NCBI GenBank assembly: GCA_030536675.1
Contig: JAUNPM010000116.1
Location: forward strand, 1-5,566
DNA: 5,566 bases
From: Clostridia bacterium
GTDB lineage: Bacteria; Bacillota; Clostridia; Lachnospirales; CAG-274
Reading direction: 5' to 3'
Position numbers and translations under genes: made by a program. A model generated the notes under the pieces. That model did not search any database. It had not been told where the DNA came from and saw nothing but the letters and a program-made list of their open reading frames with translations. This document shows positions 1-5,566 of the stretch, in pieces; position 1 is the stretch's first letter; each line of letters begins with the position of its first letter.

Positions 1-52
1 TAGGTAATAAAAATTTAAATTTTATTGATATCAAATATTTTATTATATTACA

Positions 53-58
53 TATAAT
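53..58 (+). promoter_or_regulatory. Possible -10 box for the HARE-nuclease gene
   Basis: A perfect TATAAT lies 23 bases before the ATG at 82. The best -35-like hexamer, TTGATA at 25-30, is 22 bases away, which is too far for a normal sigma-A promoter. The -10 is therefore only tentative. The whole of 1-66 is very AT-rich, so chance matches are likely. Confidence 0.3.
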
Positions 59-68
59 TTATTCGATT

Positions 69-74
69 GGAGGA
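69..74 (+). promoter_or_regulatory. Ribosome binding site that fixes the HARE gene start
   Basis: GGAGGA sits 7 bases before the ATG at 82. It overlaps the alternative in-frame TTG at 67-69, so that codon cannot be the main start. The first five residues of the longer reading (MEEDI) are the translated binding site. Confidence 0.85.
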
Positions 75-81
75 AGATATA

Positions 82-1020
82 ATGGGCACAAAGAAAGAAT
101 ATACATTTCTTAATTTTGCTATAGAAGTACTTCAGAAATCTAAACAGCCACTTACGGTTAAGGAAATATGGCACGAGGGAAAATTAATGGGTTTAGCAGA
201 TAAAATAGGTTCACAAGGAAAGACTCCTGAAAAAACACTAGGAGCACGAATTTATATTGAGATTAGAGATAATGAAAAGACTCCGTTTATAAAGGTTTCG
301 AAAAGACCTGTTAAGTTCTTTTTAAAAGAATTTGGTGAAATAAATCTGCCGGAAGAAACTACAAGTGTAATAAAAGAAAGAAACTACAACGAAATTGACC
401 TTCATAAACTTTTATCTTCATTTGTATATGGAAATCCTGAGTTTGCTTGTTTAACAAAAACTATTCATCATGCAAAATCTCCAAAAGAAAAGGTGGGATA
501 CAATAAATGGCTTCATCCGGATATTGTGGGTGTTCATTTTCCGTATGATGATTATTCTCAAGAGGTAGTGAATTTACAAACACAGTTAGGGTATCAAAAG
601 CATAAGATTTTTTCTTTTGAAATAAAAAAGGAGCTTAATTTTTCAAATTTGAGAGAATGTTATTTTCAGGCTGTATCAAATTCAAGTTGGGCTAATGAAG
701 GATATTTGGTTGCATATGATGTATGTGATGATGATGATTTTTTATCTGAGTTAAGAAGGTTAAATAATGCGTTCGGAATAGGAATTATAAAGCTAAATGC
801 AGAAAATGTTAGTCAAAGTGAGGTGTTATTTCAATCAAAAATTTTGGAGGTTTTGGATTGGGATACGATTGATAGATTGTCGGATAATACAGATTTTTTG
901 AACTTTCTGAAAGAAATAACTTCCACACAACAAAGTAATAAACAGAAAAAAGTTTATGATGATGTATTTGATAGTGATGAGGCGTGTAGGGAATATGCTC
1001 AAAAAAAGCATATTTTATAG
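82..1020 (+). CDS. HARE-HTH protein with predicted PD-(D/E)XK nuclease-like domain (COG2958-like)
   Basis: The 312-residue product has two parts. Residues 6-85 look like a HARE-HTH winged helix: a helix with FAIEVL, then PLTVKEIW, a TPEKTLGARIY stretch, and a basic strand ending in KFFLKEFG. HARE domains are known from restriction enzymes, the RNA polymerase delta subunit and eukaryotic chromatin proteins, and are thought to bind DNA. Residues 115-260 carry HPDIVGV (P146, D147), then FSFEIKKE (E180, K182), then a conserved-looking QAVSNSSWANEGYLVA block (195-211). The spacing of D147, E180 and K182 fits a PD-(D/E)XK nuclease core; E119 could be the helix-1 acid. The C-terminus (282-312) is polar and probably flexible. 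The ATG at 82 is chosen because GGAGGA lies 7 bases upstream; an in-frame TTG at 67 would overlap that site. Nuclease activity and a restriction or defence role are inferences. The gene stands alone here, converging on ilvE, with no methyltransferase visible. A transcriptional or modified-DNA-binding role without cleavage is possible. Confidence 0.82.
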   Translation: MGTKKEYTFLNFAIEVLQKSKQPLTVKEIWHEGKLMGLADKIGSQGKTPEKTLGARIYIEIRDNEKTPFIKVSKRPVKFFLKEFGEINLPEETTSVIKERNYNEIDLHKLLSSFVYGNPEFACLTKTIHHAKSPKEKVGYNKWLHPDIVGVHFPYDDYSQEVVNLQTQLGYQKHKIFSFEIKKELNFSNLRECYFQAVSNSSWANEGYLVAYDVCDDDDFLSELRRLNNAFGIGIIKLNAENVSQSEVLFQSKILEVLDWDTIDRLSDNTDFLNFLKEITSTQQSNKQKKVYDDVFDSDEACREYAQKKHIL

Positions 1021-1085
1021 GTGCTTTGTTTTGTAATTTTGAGCTTACTTATCAGTTAAATATTTATTATAAAATAACACAAAAA

Positions 1086-1128
1086 GACACCTTTCAGAAT
1101 CATATGTCTTCTCTGAAAGGTGTTTTTT
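1086..1128. terminator. Bidirectional intrinsic terminator between the HARE gene and ilvE
   Basis: ACACCTTTCAGA (1087-1098) pairs perfectly with TCTGAAAGGTGT (1112-1123), giving a 12-bp stem with a 13-base loop. Flanking A and T runs extend it: T-run at 1123-1128 on the + strand, and the A-run at 1081-1085 read as T5 on the - strand. It can therefore stop the HARE transcript (66 bases after its stop) and the ilvE transcript (just past its stop at 1141). Confidence 0.88.
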
Positions 1129-1140
1129 AATTGGGTTATT

Positions 1141-2211
1141 TTATTCTTCAACCTTAGTTGTCCAGCCCATATCATCAGGGAGCTTACCCCACTGGATACC
1201 TGTAAGAGTATCATAAAGTTTATGAGTAACCTCGCCTATTTTGCCGTCATTTATAATGCAAACATCATCTTCATAACGAAGCTCACCTACAGGAGAAATA
1301 ACAGCGGCTGTACCTGTACCGAATACTTCTTCAAGCTTGCCTTCCTTAGACGCTTTTATAATGTCTGCAATAGGAAGTCTTTCTTCTGATACGGTATATC
1401 CCCATTTCTTTAAAAGCTCGATACATGACCTTCTTGTTACACCCGGAAGTACGGTACCTATTGTAGGAGCAGTGTAAATTGTGCCGTCAATTTTAAAGAA
1501 ACAGTTCATTGAACCTACTTCTTCAACATATTTTCTTTCAACACCGTCAAGCCACAAAACCTGCTCATAGCCTAAGTCGTGACCTTTTACCTGTGCCGCA
1601 AGAGAAGCAGCATAGTTACCGCCGCACTTAGTGAAGCCTGTTAAGCCCGGAGCTGCTCTTACATATTCGTCTTCAACATAAATTTTAACAGGGTTAATGC
1701 CTGTGGAATAATAAGCGCCTACAGGTGAAGTAATAATAATAAATTTATATTCATTTGAAGGTCTTACGCCTAAATGAGGCTCAGTTGCAATAACAAAAGG
1801 TCTTAAATAAAGTGATGTGCCTTCTGCTGAAGGGACCCAGTCCTTTTCTGTTGCAACAAGTGCTTTGCAGGCTTGTACAAAATCTTCCTCGGGAACGGCA
1901 GGTATGCACATTCTCTTGTTTGTGTTTATCATTCTCTGTGCATTTTTTTCGGGTCTGAAAAGCTGAATTGAGCCGTCAGGAGTTCTGTATGCCTTTAAGC
2001 CTTCAAAGGATTCCTGTGCATAGTGGAATACCATAGCGGCAGGATCAAGTGCAATAGGTCCGTAGGGAACTATTCTTGCATCGTGCCAGCCCTGTCCTTC
2101 AGTATAGTCCATAACAAACATATTGTCAGTGTAATAAATACCAAAGCCTAAATTGTTTTGATCGGGTTTCTGCTTTGGATTTTTAGATAAATCGTACTTA
2201 ATATTAAGCAT
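1141..2211 (-). CDS. ilvE: Branched-chain amino acid aminotransferase
   Basis: This is a fold-type IV PLP enzyme of 356 residues (EC 2.6.1.42) that moves the amino group between glutamate and the branched-chain 2-oxo acids. It makes the last step of valine, leucine and isoleucine synthesis and the first step of their breakdown, in the cytosol. The sequence fits the longer BCAT subfamily shared with eukaryotes: SFEGLKAYR (68-76), LRPFVIATEPHLGVRP (136-151), TGFTKCGGNYAASLA (191-205) with K195 as the likely Schiff-base lysine, EEVGSMNCFF (230-239), GTVLPGVTR (252-260) and VFGTGTAAVISPVG (296-309). Length is normal and the domain is intact. The start at 2211 is preferred because AGAGG lies 10 bases upstream. 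A 23-residue extension to an ATG at 2280 would run through the promoter at 2252-2280 and has no family counterpart. The gene is a single unit with its own promoter and terminator. The leader is only about 33 bases, so there is no room for a T-box or attenuator. Confidence 0.96.
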   Translation of the reverse strand: MLNIKYDLSKNPKQKPDQNNLGFGIYYTDNMFVMDYTEGQGWHDARIVPYGPIALDPAAMVFHYAQESFEGLKAYRTPDGSIQLFRPEKNAQRMINTNKRMCIPAVPEEDFVQACKALVATEKDWVPSAEGTSLYLRPFVIATEPHLGVRPSNEYKFIIITSPVGAYYSTGINPVKIYVEDEYVRAAPGLTGFTKCGGNYAASLAAQVKGHDLGYEQVLWLDGVERKYVEEVGSMNCFFKIDGTIYTAPTIGTVLPGVTRRSCIELLKKWGYTVSEERLPIADIIKASKEGKLEEVFGTGTAAVISPVGELRYEDDVCIINDGKIGEVTHKLYDTLTGIQWGKLPDDMGWTTKVEE

Positions 2212-2251
2212 AATATTATTACCTCTTTTCTGAATAAATATCTTATATTGC

Positions 2252-2280
2252 ATTATAAATCTTTTTGTATAAAAATTCAA
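2252..2280 (-). promoter_or_regulatory. ilvE promoter (sigma-A type)
   Basis: On the - strand, TTGAAT (2280-2275) is followed by a 17-base spacer and a perfect TATAAT (2257-2252). Transcription should start near 2245, about 33 bases ahead of the ATG at 2211. It lies just after the end of the hydE-like gene, so ilvE need not depend on read-through from the gltX operon. Confidence 0.8.
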
Positions 2281-2325
2281 TATATTTTATAAAAAAAATG
2301 AAATTTTTACTAATAAAAAAATCAA

Positions 2326-3345
2326 TTAATAATCGGTTGAAATTTCTCCGCCTGTTTTTTGAGCCAGAAGCTGTAATTTTTCATAGCTTTTATAAATACT
2401 ATCTTTTTCGGCAATTTTGTTTGTGTAAAGATTATATTTTTTCCTGTATTTAAAAGGGGCAAGAGATAGTGTGACGGCATTTGCTCCCGATAAAATTCCT
2501 TTCTCAACGCCTTTTTTATGTATAAAGTCAAGAGAGTAGTGTGAAAAAATAATGGCTTTTGGCAACATTATTCTTAAAATTGATATTACTTTAAATACAA
2601 GCTCTGCATCTCCCGATGATTCATTTGCAAAAACCGTATCTTTATGTGGAATAAAGGGCATTACCGTTACGGATCTGGGAGCAAGGTCATAAATGTATAA
2701 AATATCATCTGCAATATTTTCAAGGGTTTGATAGGGAAAGCCTACCGTTAAGCCGCAGCCTGTGTAAAGCTTTGATTGGCGTATATTTTTAATGGAATTT
2801 AAACGGTTAAAAAGGCTCACATCGTCTGAATGAAGCATATTAAAGTGTTCCAGAGTGTGGCTTTCGTGGTGAAGTATGTATCCTTTAAGCCCTGCTTCAT
2901 AAAAGCTCTTGTAGGATTCATAGCTTCGTTCACCCATTGAAAGAGTAAGAGAGGGGTCTTTAAAATCTCGCCTTATTGCTTTTATTATTTCCACAATACG
3001 CTCATTGCTGTAAAAGCTGTCATCTCCTCCCTGTAATATGTAAGAATTTATGCCAAAATCTTTGCCTGTTTTAAAGCAGCTTAAAATTTCCTGTTTTGAA
3101 AGGCGGTATCGGCTGCAGTTTGCGTTATTTACATTTAAGCCGCAGAAATAACAGCTGTTTTTGCAGTAATTTGTAAATTCTATAAGACCTTTTAAATAAA
3201 TTTTGTTCCCAAAGGAAGAAATGGCATTTTCACGTGCCATTTCTGAAAGTCCTGTATTATATTTTGGGTTTGCAAGCACTGTTTGAAGATTGTGCCTGTT
3301 AAAAAGTCCGTCAATTAAAATTGAAGAGTCTGTAAGAAAGTGCAT
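2326..3345 (-). CDS. hydE: Radical SAM protein, HydE-like [FeFe]-hydrogenase H-cluster maturase
   Basis: The 339-residue protein is about the usual length for HydE. HydE is a radical SAM enzyme that works with HydG and HydF to build the diiron subcluster of [FeFe] hydrogenase. The SAM-binding cluster motif CxxxCxxC is at C61, C65 and C68 in FTNYCKNSCYFCGL, preceded by IYLKGLIEF. Other family-like blocks are RYRLSKQEIL (79-88), YILQGGDDSF (102-111), LTVGFPYQTLENIADDILYI (199-218), PFIPHKDT (230-237) and GILSGANAV...RKKYNLYTNK (283-310). The FIPHKDT block points to HydE rather than BioB or PylB. Oddities: the block after the cluster motif (LNVNNANCSRYR), the FSHYSL segment (267-272) and the SLAPF segment (294-298) look divergent from HydEs as I recall them. 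No cysteine follows C197, so no second C-terminal cluster is expected; that cluster is variable in the family. AAGGTG lies 5 bases before the ATG. The gene follows gltX by 17 bases and is last in its operon. hydF, hydG and hydrogenase genes are absent here. A related maturase of different specificity is possible. Confidence 0.8.
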   Translation of the reverse strand: MHFLTDSSILIDGLFNRHNLQTVLANPKYNTGLSEMARENAISSFGNKIYLKGLIEFTNYCKNSCYFCGLNVNNANCSRYRLSKQEILSCFKTGKDFGINSYILQGGDDSFYSNERIVEIIKAIRRDFKDPSLTLSMGERSYESYKSFYEAGLKGYILHHESHTLEHFNMLHSDDVSLFNRLNSIKNIRQSKLYTGCGLTVGFPYQTLENIADDILYIYDLAPRSVTVMPFIPHKDTVFANESSGDAELVFKVISILRIMLPKAIIFSHYSLDFIHKKGVEKGILSGANAVTLSLAPFKYRKKYNLYTNKIAEKDSIYKSYEKLQLLAQKTGGEISTDY

Positions 3346-3362
3346 ACAATCACCTTAATAAA

Positions 3363-4808
3363 TTATTTTGATAAAAGCTCTATACCTTTATTGATCCTTG
3401 ATATTGTATCCTCTTTTCCTAAAAGCTCAGCAAGCTCGCTTGCGCCGCAGGGAGAAGTAGGCTCTCCTGAAAGTGCGGTTCTTACAGGCCAGAGCATTTG
3501 ACCGTTTTTGATACCCATTTCTTTTATTAGCTCTGTCATTTTGCCGTATATTACGTCATTATTCCAGTCCTTTTGCTCTATGCTTTCAATAACAGGAAGC
3601 ACTGCCTTGAGATTATTAAGGCATATTTCCTCTGTGGTCTTCATTTTTTTGTGAACATAAAGGTCTGTTGAGTACTCGGGAAGGTTGTCTATAAAGCTAA
3701 CCATTTTATCAATGTCCTTAAGTGTACCTATTCTTGTTTGAACATATTTTGCTACCTTTTTCAAATCAATATCTGTTCTTTTTATTGCTGATTTTAATTC
3801 GTCCTCTGCCCATTCATAAAATTCATCAAAGTCCATTTTCTTAATGTATTCGCCGTTCATCCACGTAAGTTTTTCAATATCGAAAATGGCAGGTGATTTT
3901 GAAAGCCCCTTAATGCTGAATTCCTTTATAAGCTCATCCATTGTAAATATTTCCTGATTAATTGAAGGTGACCAGCCTAAAAGGGCAATGTAATTTACAA
4001 TTGCGGCAGGAAGATAGCCTTTTGCAACAAGGTCTTGGAAAGAAGCGTCACCGTTTCTTTTTGAAAGCTTGTTGTGCTTATCCTTCATAACAGCGGGAAG
4101 ATGAACGTATTTGGGTATTTCCCAGCCGAAGGCTTCATAAAGAAGATTATATTTAGGTGTTGATGAAAGATATTCCGCACCTCTGACAACGTGAGTTATA
4201 TTCATTGCGTGATCGTCAATTACATTTGCAAAGTTATAGGTAGGGTATCCGTCGGACTTAATAAGTATCTGGTCTTCAAGCTCTGAATTATCAACTGTAA
4301 TATCACCGTAAACTTCATCGTGAAATGTGGTTTTACCCTCTTTAATTTTTTGTCTTATAACGTAAGGAACACCGTTTTTAAGATTATTTTCTATTTCCTC
4401 TTTTGAAAGATTAAGGCAATGTCTGTCATATTTTGTAACGGCTTCGTGACTTGTTTCCGTTTTAAGGGAGTCAAGCCTTTCTTTTGTACAGAAGCAATAA
4501 TATGCTTCACCTTTTTCAATAAGCTGAAGAGCATATTTAATGTAATCGTTTTTTCTTTCGCTTTGAATATAAGGACCGTAATCGCCGCCTATGTCGGGAC
4601 CTTCATCGTGAGGCATTTTTGCTGCCTTAAGAGTTTGGTATATTACATCTGTTGCGCCTTCAACAAATCTTTCCTGATCCGTATCTTCAATTCTCAATAT
4701 AAAGGAACCGCCCTGACTTTTTGCAATTAAAAATTCGTAAAGTGCTGTTCTTAAGTTACCTATGTGCATATAGCCTGTGGGGCTTGGTGCAAATCTTGTT
4801 CTTATCAT
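3363..4808 (-). CDS. gltX: Glutamyl-tRNA synthetase
   Basis: This class I synthetase (481 residues, EC 6.1.1.17) attaches glutamate to tRNA(Glu) in the cytosol. The N-terminal Rossmann domain opens with RFAPSPTGYMHIGNLRTALY; the HIGH-type motif is HIGN at 15-18. ILRIEDTDQERF is at 37-48, and LIKSDGYPTYNFANVIDDH (182-200) and THVVRGAEYLSSTPKY (205-220) follow. The KMSKS-type loop is KLSKR at 247-251. A probable zinc site in the acceptor-binding region is C105, C107, Y127 and C131 (CFC...YDRHC). The C-terminal helical anticodon-binding domain runs from about 320 to the end and includes WPVRTALSG (440-448). The length is normal. The start at 4808 is fixed by AAGGAGG 8 bases upstream; a longer frame from 4850 would overlap the preceding gene and has no site. 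It is the middle gene of the operon. Whether it also charges tRNA(Gln) (non-discriminating, with GatCAB) cannot be read from this window. Confidence 0.97.
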   Translation of the reverse strand: MIRTRFAPSPTGYMHIGNLRTALYEFLIAKSQGGSFILRIEDTDQERFVEGATDVIYQTLKAAKMPHDEGPDIGGDYGPYIQSERKNDYIKYALQLIEKGEAYYCFCTKERLDSLKTETSHEAVTKYDRHCLNLSKEEIENNLKNGVPYVIRQKIKEGKTTFHDEVYGDITVDNSELEDQILIKSDGYPTYNFANVIDDHAMNITHVVRGAEYLSSTPKYNLLYEAFGWEIPKYVHLPAVMKDKHNKLSKRNGDASFQDLVAKGYLPAAIVNYIALLGWSPSINQEIFTMDELIKEFSIKGLSKSPAIFDIEKLTWMNGEYIKKMDFDEFYEWAEDELKSAIKRTDIDLKKVAKYVQTRIGTLKDIDKMVSFIDNLPEYSTDLYVHKKMKTTEEICLNNLKAVLPVIESIEQKDWNNDVIYGKMTELIKEMGIKNGQMLWPVRTALSGEPTSPCGASELAELLGKEDTISRINKGIELLSK

Positions 4809-4816
4809 TTTTATAT

Positions 4817-4823
4817 CCTCCTT
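4817..4823 (-). promoter_or_regulatory. gltX ribosome binding site overlapping the upstream stop codon
   Basis: On the - strand the TAA ending the membrane-protein gene (4824-4822) runs directly into AAGGAGG (4823-4817), so stop codon and Shine-Dalgarno share two bases. Ribosomes ending the first gene would finish on the gltX site, which fits translational coupling. This is inferred from the layout. Confidence 0.85.
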
Positions 4824-5274
4824 AGTTTTGTGCTTGTGTAGTTTGGGCATCGCCGCCGTATGCTCTTGCAGAAGTAAGAGAAGTTTTTTGAGAAACTATT
4901 CTTTCAAGTATACCCGAATAATTTGCTTTTTGTATATCCTCCTGCCCAAGATTATAAAGCTGCTGCTTGACTGTCATAAGCTCTGATGCATAGTCAAGCA
5001 TTGAATCTGCTATATAGCCTTTTAATACGGGGCTTTCGGCGTCATTTATATTTGTAATGTAATCATTAAGATTGTTAAGCTCATCTTCAGTTGCGGAAGC
5101 CTCTTCAAATACATTTTGGCACAGCTTTATTGAGTTGTCAACTGTTGTTAAAATGCTTTCGGAATATGAAGCGTATATATCGTTGACTTGGGATCTGTTT
5201 TGCATACCGTATATAAGTCCGACAACTGTAACAAGTATAAATATAATAAGCGTCATTTTTATGTTTTTGTTCAT
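4822..5274 (-). CDS. Unrecognised single-pass membrane protein, first gene of the gltX operon
   Basis: I do not recognise the family of this 150-residue protein. Residues 1-6 (MNKNIK) are positively charged, and residues 7-24 form one hydrophobic segment (MTLIIFILVTVVGLIYGM) without a lipobox or clear signal peptidase site. It is therefore probably an N-in anchored protein with the rest outside the membrane. Residues 26-138 are polar and apparently helical, with heptad-like stretches around 40-75 and 90-115. The tail (139-150) is Gly/Ala/Gln/Thr-rich. The only cysteine is C52. The architecture is loosely like LemA-type proteins, but I do not see the LemA core motifs. AGAGG lies 7 bases before the ATG at 5274; a 27-residue extension from 5355 would cross the promoter at 5321-5349 and is rejected. 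The gene ends 13 bases before gltX and is divergent from a moxR gene, whose relatives often act on envelope proteins; a link between them is speculation. Confidence 0.8.
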   Translation of the reverse strand: MNKNIKMTLIIFILVTVVGLIYGMQNRSQVNDIYASYSESILTTVDNSIKLCQNVFEEASATEDELNNLNDYITNINDAESPVLKGYIADSMLDYASELMTVKQQLYNLGQEDIQKANYSGILERIVSQKTSLTSARAYGGDAQTTQAQN

Positions 5275-5320
5275 TATGTTACCTCTCTTTAAATGTAAAT
5301 GTAAAAAAATTGTCTTTACC

Positions 5321-5349
5321 ATTTTACAACAAATAAAGGTTGTTGTCAA
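5321..5349 (-). promoter_or_regulatory. Promoter of the membrane protein-gltX-hydE operon, with inverted repeat
   Basis: On the - strand a perfect TTGACA (5349-5344) is followed by a 17-base spacer and TAAAAT (5326-5321). The start of transcription should be near 5314, about 40 bases before the ATG at 5274. An inverted repeat, ACAACA (5326-5331) and TGTTGT (5341-5346) in + orientation with a 9-base gap, overlaps the edges of both hexamers. It could be an operator, but that is untested. Confidence 0.8.
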
Positions 5350-5394
5350 TTTCAATGGATTATTTATATAAAATTTTTAAGAAAATATTAGAAC

Positions 5395-5423
5395 TTGAAA
5401 AGTTTAATGTGATATGATATCAT
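5395..5423 (+). promoter_or_regulatory. moxR promoter, extended -10, with 12-base palindrome
   Basis: TTGAAA (5395-5400), a 17-base spacer and TATCAT (5418-5423), with TGA directly before the -10 hexamer (extended -10). Transcription should begin near 5430, giving a leader of about 78 bases. The -10 lies within a perfect palindrome TATGATATCATA (5413-5424), a possible repressor site. The -35 boxes of this and the opposing operon promoter are about 45 bases apart, so the two could be co-regulated. Confidence 0.65.
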
Positions 5424-5494
5424 AAATTCAAGAATAACAGAGGATATTATTTAAAATCAAGGATAGTATAAATTACATTTAAGGTGCTGCGGGC

Positions 5495-5500
5495 GGAGGA
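5495..5500 (+). promoter_or_regulatory. Ribosome binding site that fixes the moxR start
   Basis: GGAGGA lies 7 bases before the ATG at 5508 but only 1 base before another in-frame ATG at 5502, so 5508 is the likely start. The site is in a locally G+C-rich patch (5484-5499), unusual for this AT-rich spacer; I see no clear hairpin in it. Confidence 0.8.
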
Positions 5501-5507
5501 TATGTAT

Positions 5508-5566
5508 ATGAATAAACTTAAATCAATAGAAGAGGAAATAAGTAAGGTCGTAATAGGCAAGGAAAA
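5508..5566 (+). CDS. MoxR-type AAA ATPase, N-terminal fragment cut by the window edge
   Basis: Only 19 codons are present: MNKLKSIEEEISKVVIGKE and on. The pattern of an amphipathic helix ending in EISKVVIGKE matches the extreme N-terminus of MoxR-family AAA+ ATPases, where the block usually reads I-x-K-V-I-V-G-Q/K-E just before the Walker A region. MoxR proteins are cytosolic chaperone-like ATPases often encoded with DUF58, von Willebrand A and transglutaminase-like membrane proteins. No Walker motif is inside the window, so the call rests on this short stretch. The gene is divergent from the membrane protein-gltX operon. Confidence 0.65.
   Translation, partial: MNKLKSIEEEISKVVIGKE

Noticed and set aside
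6..26. AT-only inverted repeat near the left edge as a terminator of a gene outside the window
   Set aside because: It has an interrupted A/T stem with no G-C pairs and no clear T-run; likely chance.
1120..1389. Open frame on the + strand antisense to the end of ilvE
   Set aside because: It begins inside the terminator, has no family features and is a shadow of ilvE codons.
2212..2280. Longer ilvE start at 2280
   Set aside because: The extension contains the TTGAAT-17-TATAAT promoter, lacks a binding site of its own, and adds residues not expected in this enzyme family.
2291..2332. Possible terminator after the hydE-like gene (TTATTAAT with ATTAGTAA, then a T8 run on the - strand)
   Set aside because: The stem is only 8 pairs, all A-T plus one G-T, with a 10-base loop and no G+C core; too weak to call in DNA this AT-rich.
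2265..2531. Short open frames on both strands around the ilvE promoter and the end of the hydE-like gene
   Set aside because: They have no binding sites, overlap clear genes or promoters, and encode low-complexity AT-driven peptides.
4809..4850. Longer gltX start at 4850
   Set aside because: It would overlap the end of the preceding gene and has no Shine-Dalgarno, whereas the ATG at 4808 has a perfect one and begins exactly at the family N-terminus.
5275..5355. Longer start of the membrane protein at 5355
   Set aside because: It would read through the TTGACA / TAAAAT promoter; the ATG at 5274 has AGAGG at good spacing.
4419..5371. Three + strand open frames antisense to gltX and the membrane protein (4419-4730, 4777-4986, 5072-5371)
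   Set aside because: Each is antisense to a supported gene and lacks a ribosome binding site; the hydrophobic content reflects the complementary codons.
5484..5507. In-frame GTG at 5484 and ATG at 5502 as moxR starts
   Set aside because: No Shine-Dalgarno precedes the GTG, and the ATG at 5502 is only 1 base from GGAGGA.
5275..5507. Riboswitch, T-box or small RNA in the divergent spacer
   Set aside because: The leaders implied by the promoters are about 40 and 78 bases, with no conserved T-box sequence or recognisable aptamer.

Overview
The window looks like chromosomal DNA of a low-G+C anaerobic Firmicute, most likely a gut-type Clostridia (Oscillospiraceae/Lachnospiraceae-like). The reasons are AT-rich intergenic DNA, strong GGAGG-type ribosome binding sites, textbook sigma-A promoters with 17-bp spacers, and a HydE-family maturase, which implies [FeFe]-hydrogenase metabolism. 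The lineage is an inference; there is no rRNA or other marker to fix it.

Layout from left to right. (1) Positions 82-1020, + strand: a 312-residue protein with an N-terminal HARE-type winged helix and a C-terminal domain carrying a PD...ExK nuclease-like signature. (2) Positions 1086-1128: a strong hairpin with T-tracts on both strands, shared by the converging HARE gene and ilvE. (3) Positions 1141-2211, - strand: ilvE, branched-chain aminotransferase, a single gene with its own promoter at 2252-2280. (4) Positions 2326-5274, - strand: a tight three-gene operon, in transcription order an unrecognised 150-residue single-pass membrane protein, gltX (glutamyl-tRNA synthetase) and a hydE-like radical SAM gene. 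Gaps are 13 and 17 bases, and one promoter lies at 5321-5349. (5) Positions 5508-5566, + strand: the first codons of a MoxR-type AAA ATPase, divergent from the operon, with its own extended -10 promoter.

In five genes the longest possible reading frame overstates the true start. Shine-Dalgarno sites, and in two cases promoters lying inside the extension, place the starts at 82 (HARE protein), 2211 (ilvE), 4808 (gltX), 5274 (membrane protein) and 5508 (moxR).

Functionally, ilvE and gltX are housekeeping genes of amino-acid and tRNA metabolism. The hydE-like gene ties the region to hydrogenase maturation, although hydF, hydG and a hydrogenase are not in the window. The HARE-nuclease protein is the best candidate for an accessory, defence-like function; it resembles a known but poorly characterised family (COG2958-like) rather than something wholly new. 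I see no mobile element, CRISPR array, tRNA, rRNA or riboswitch.
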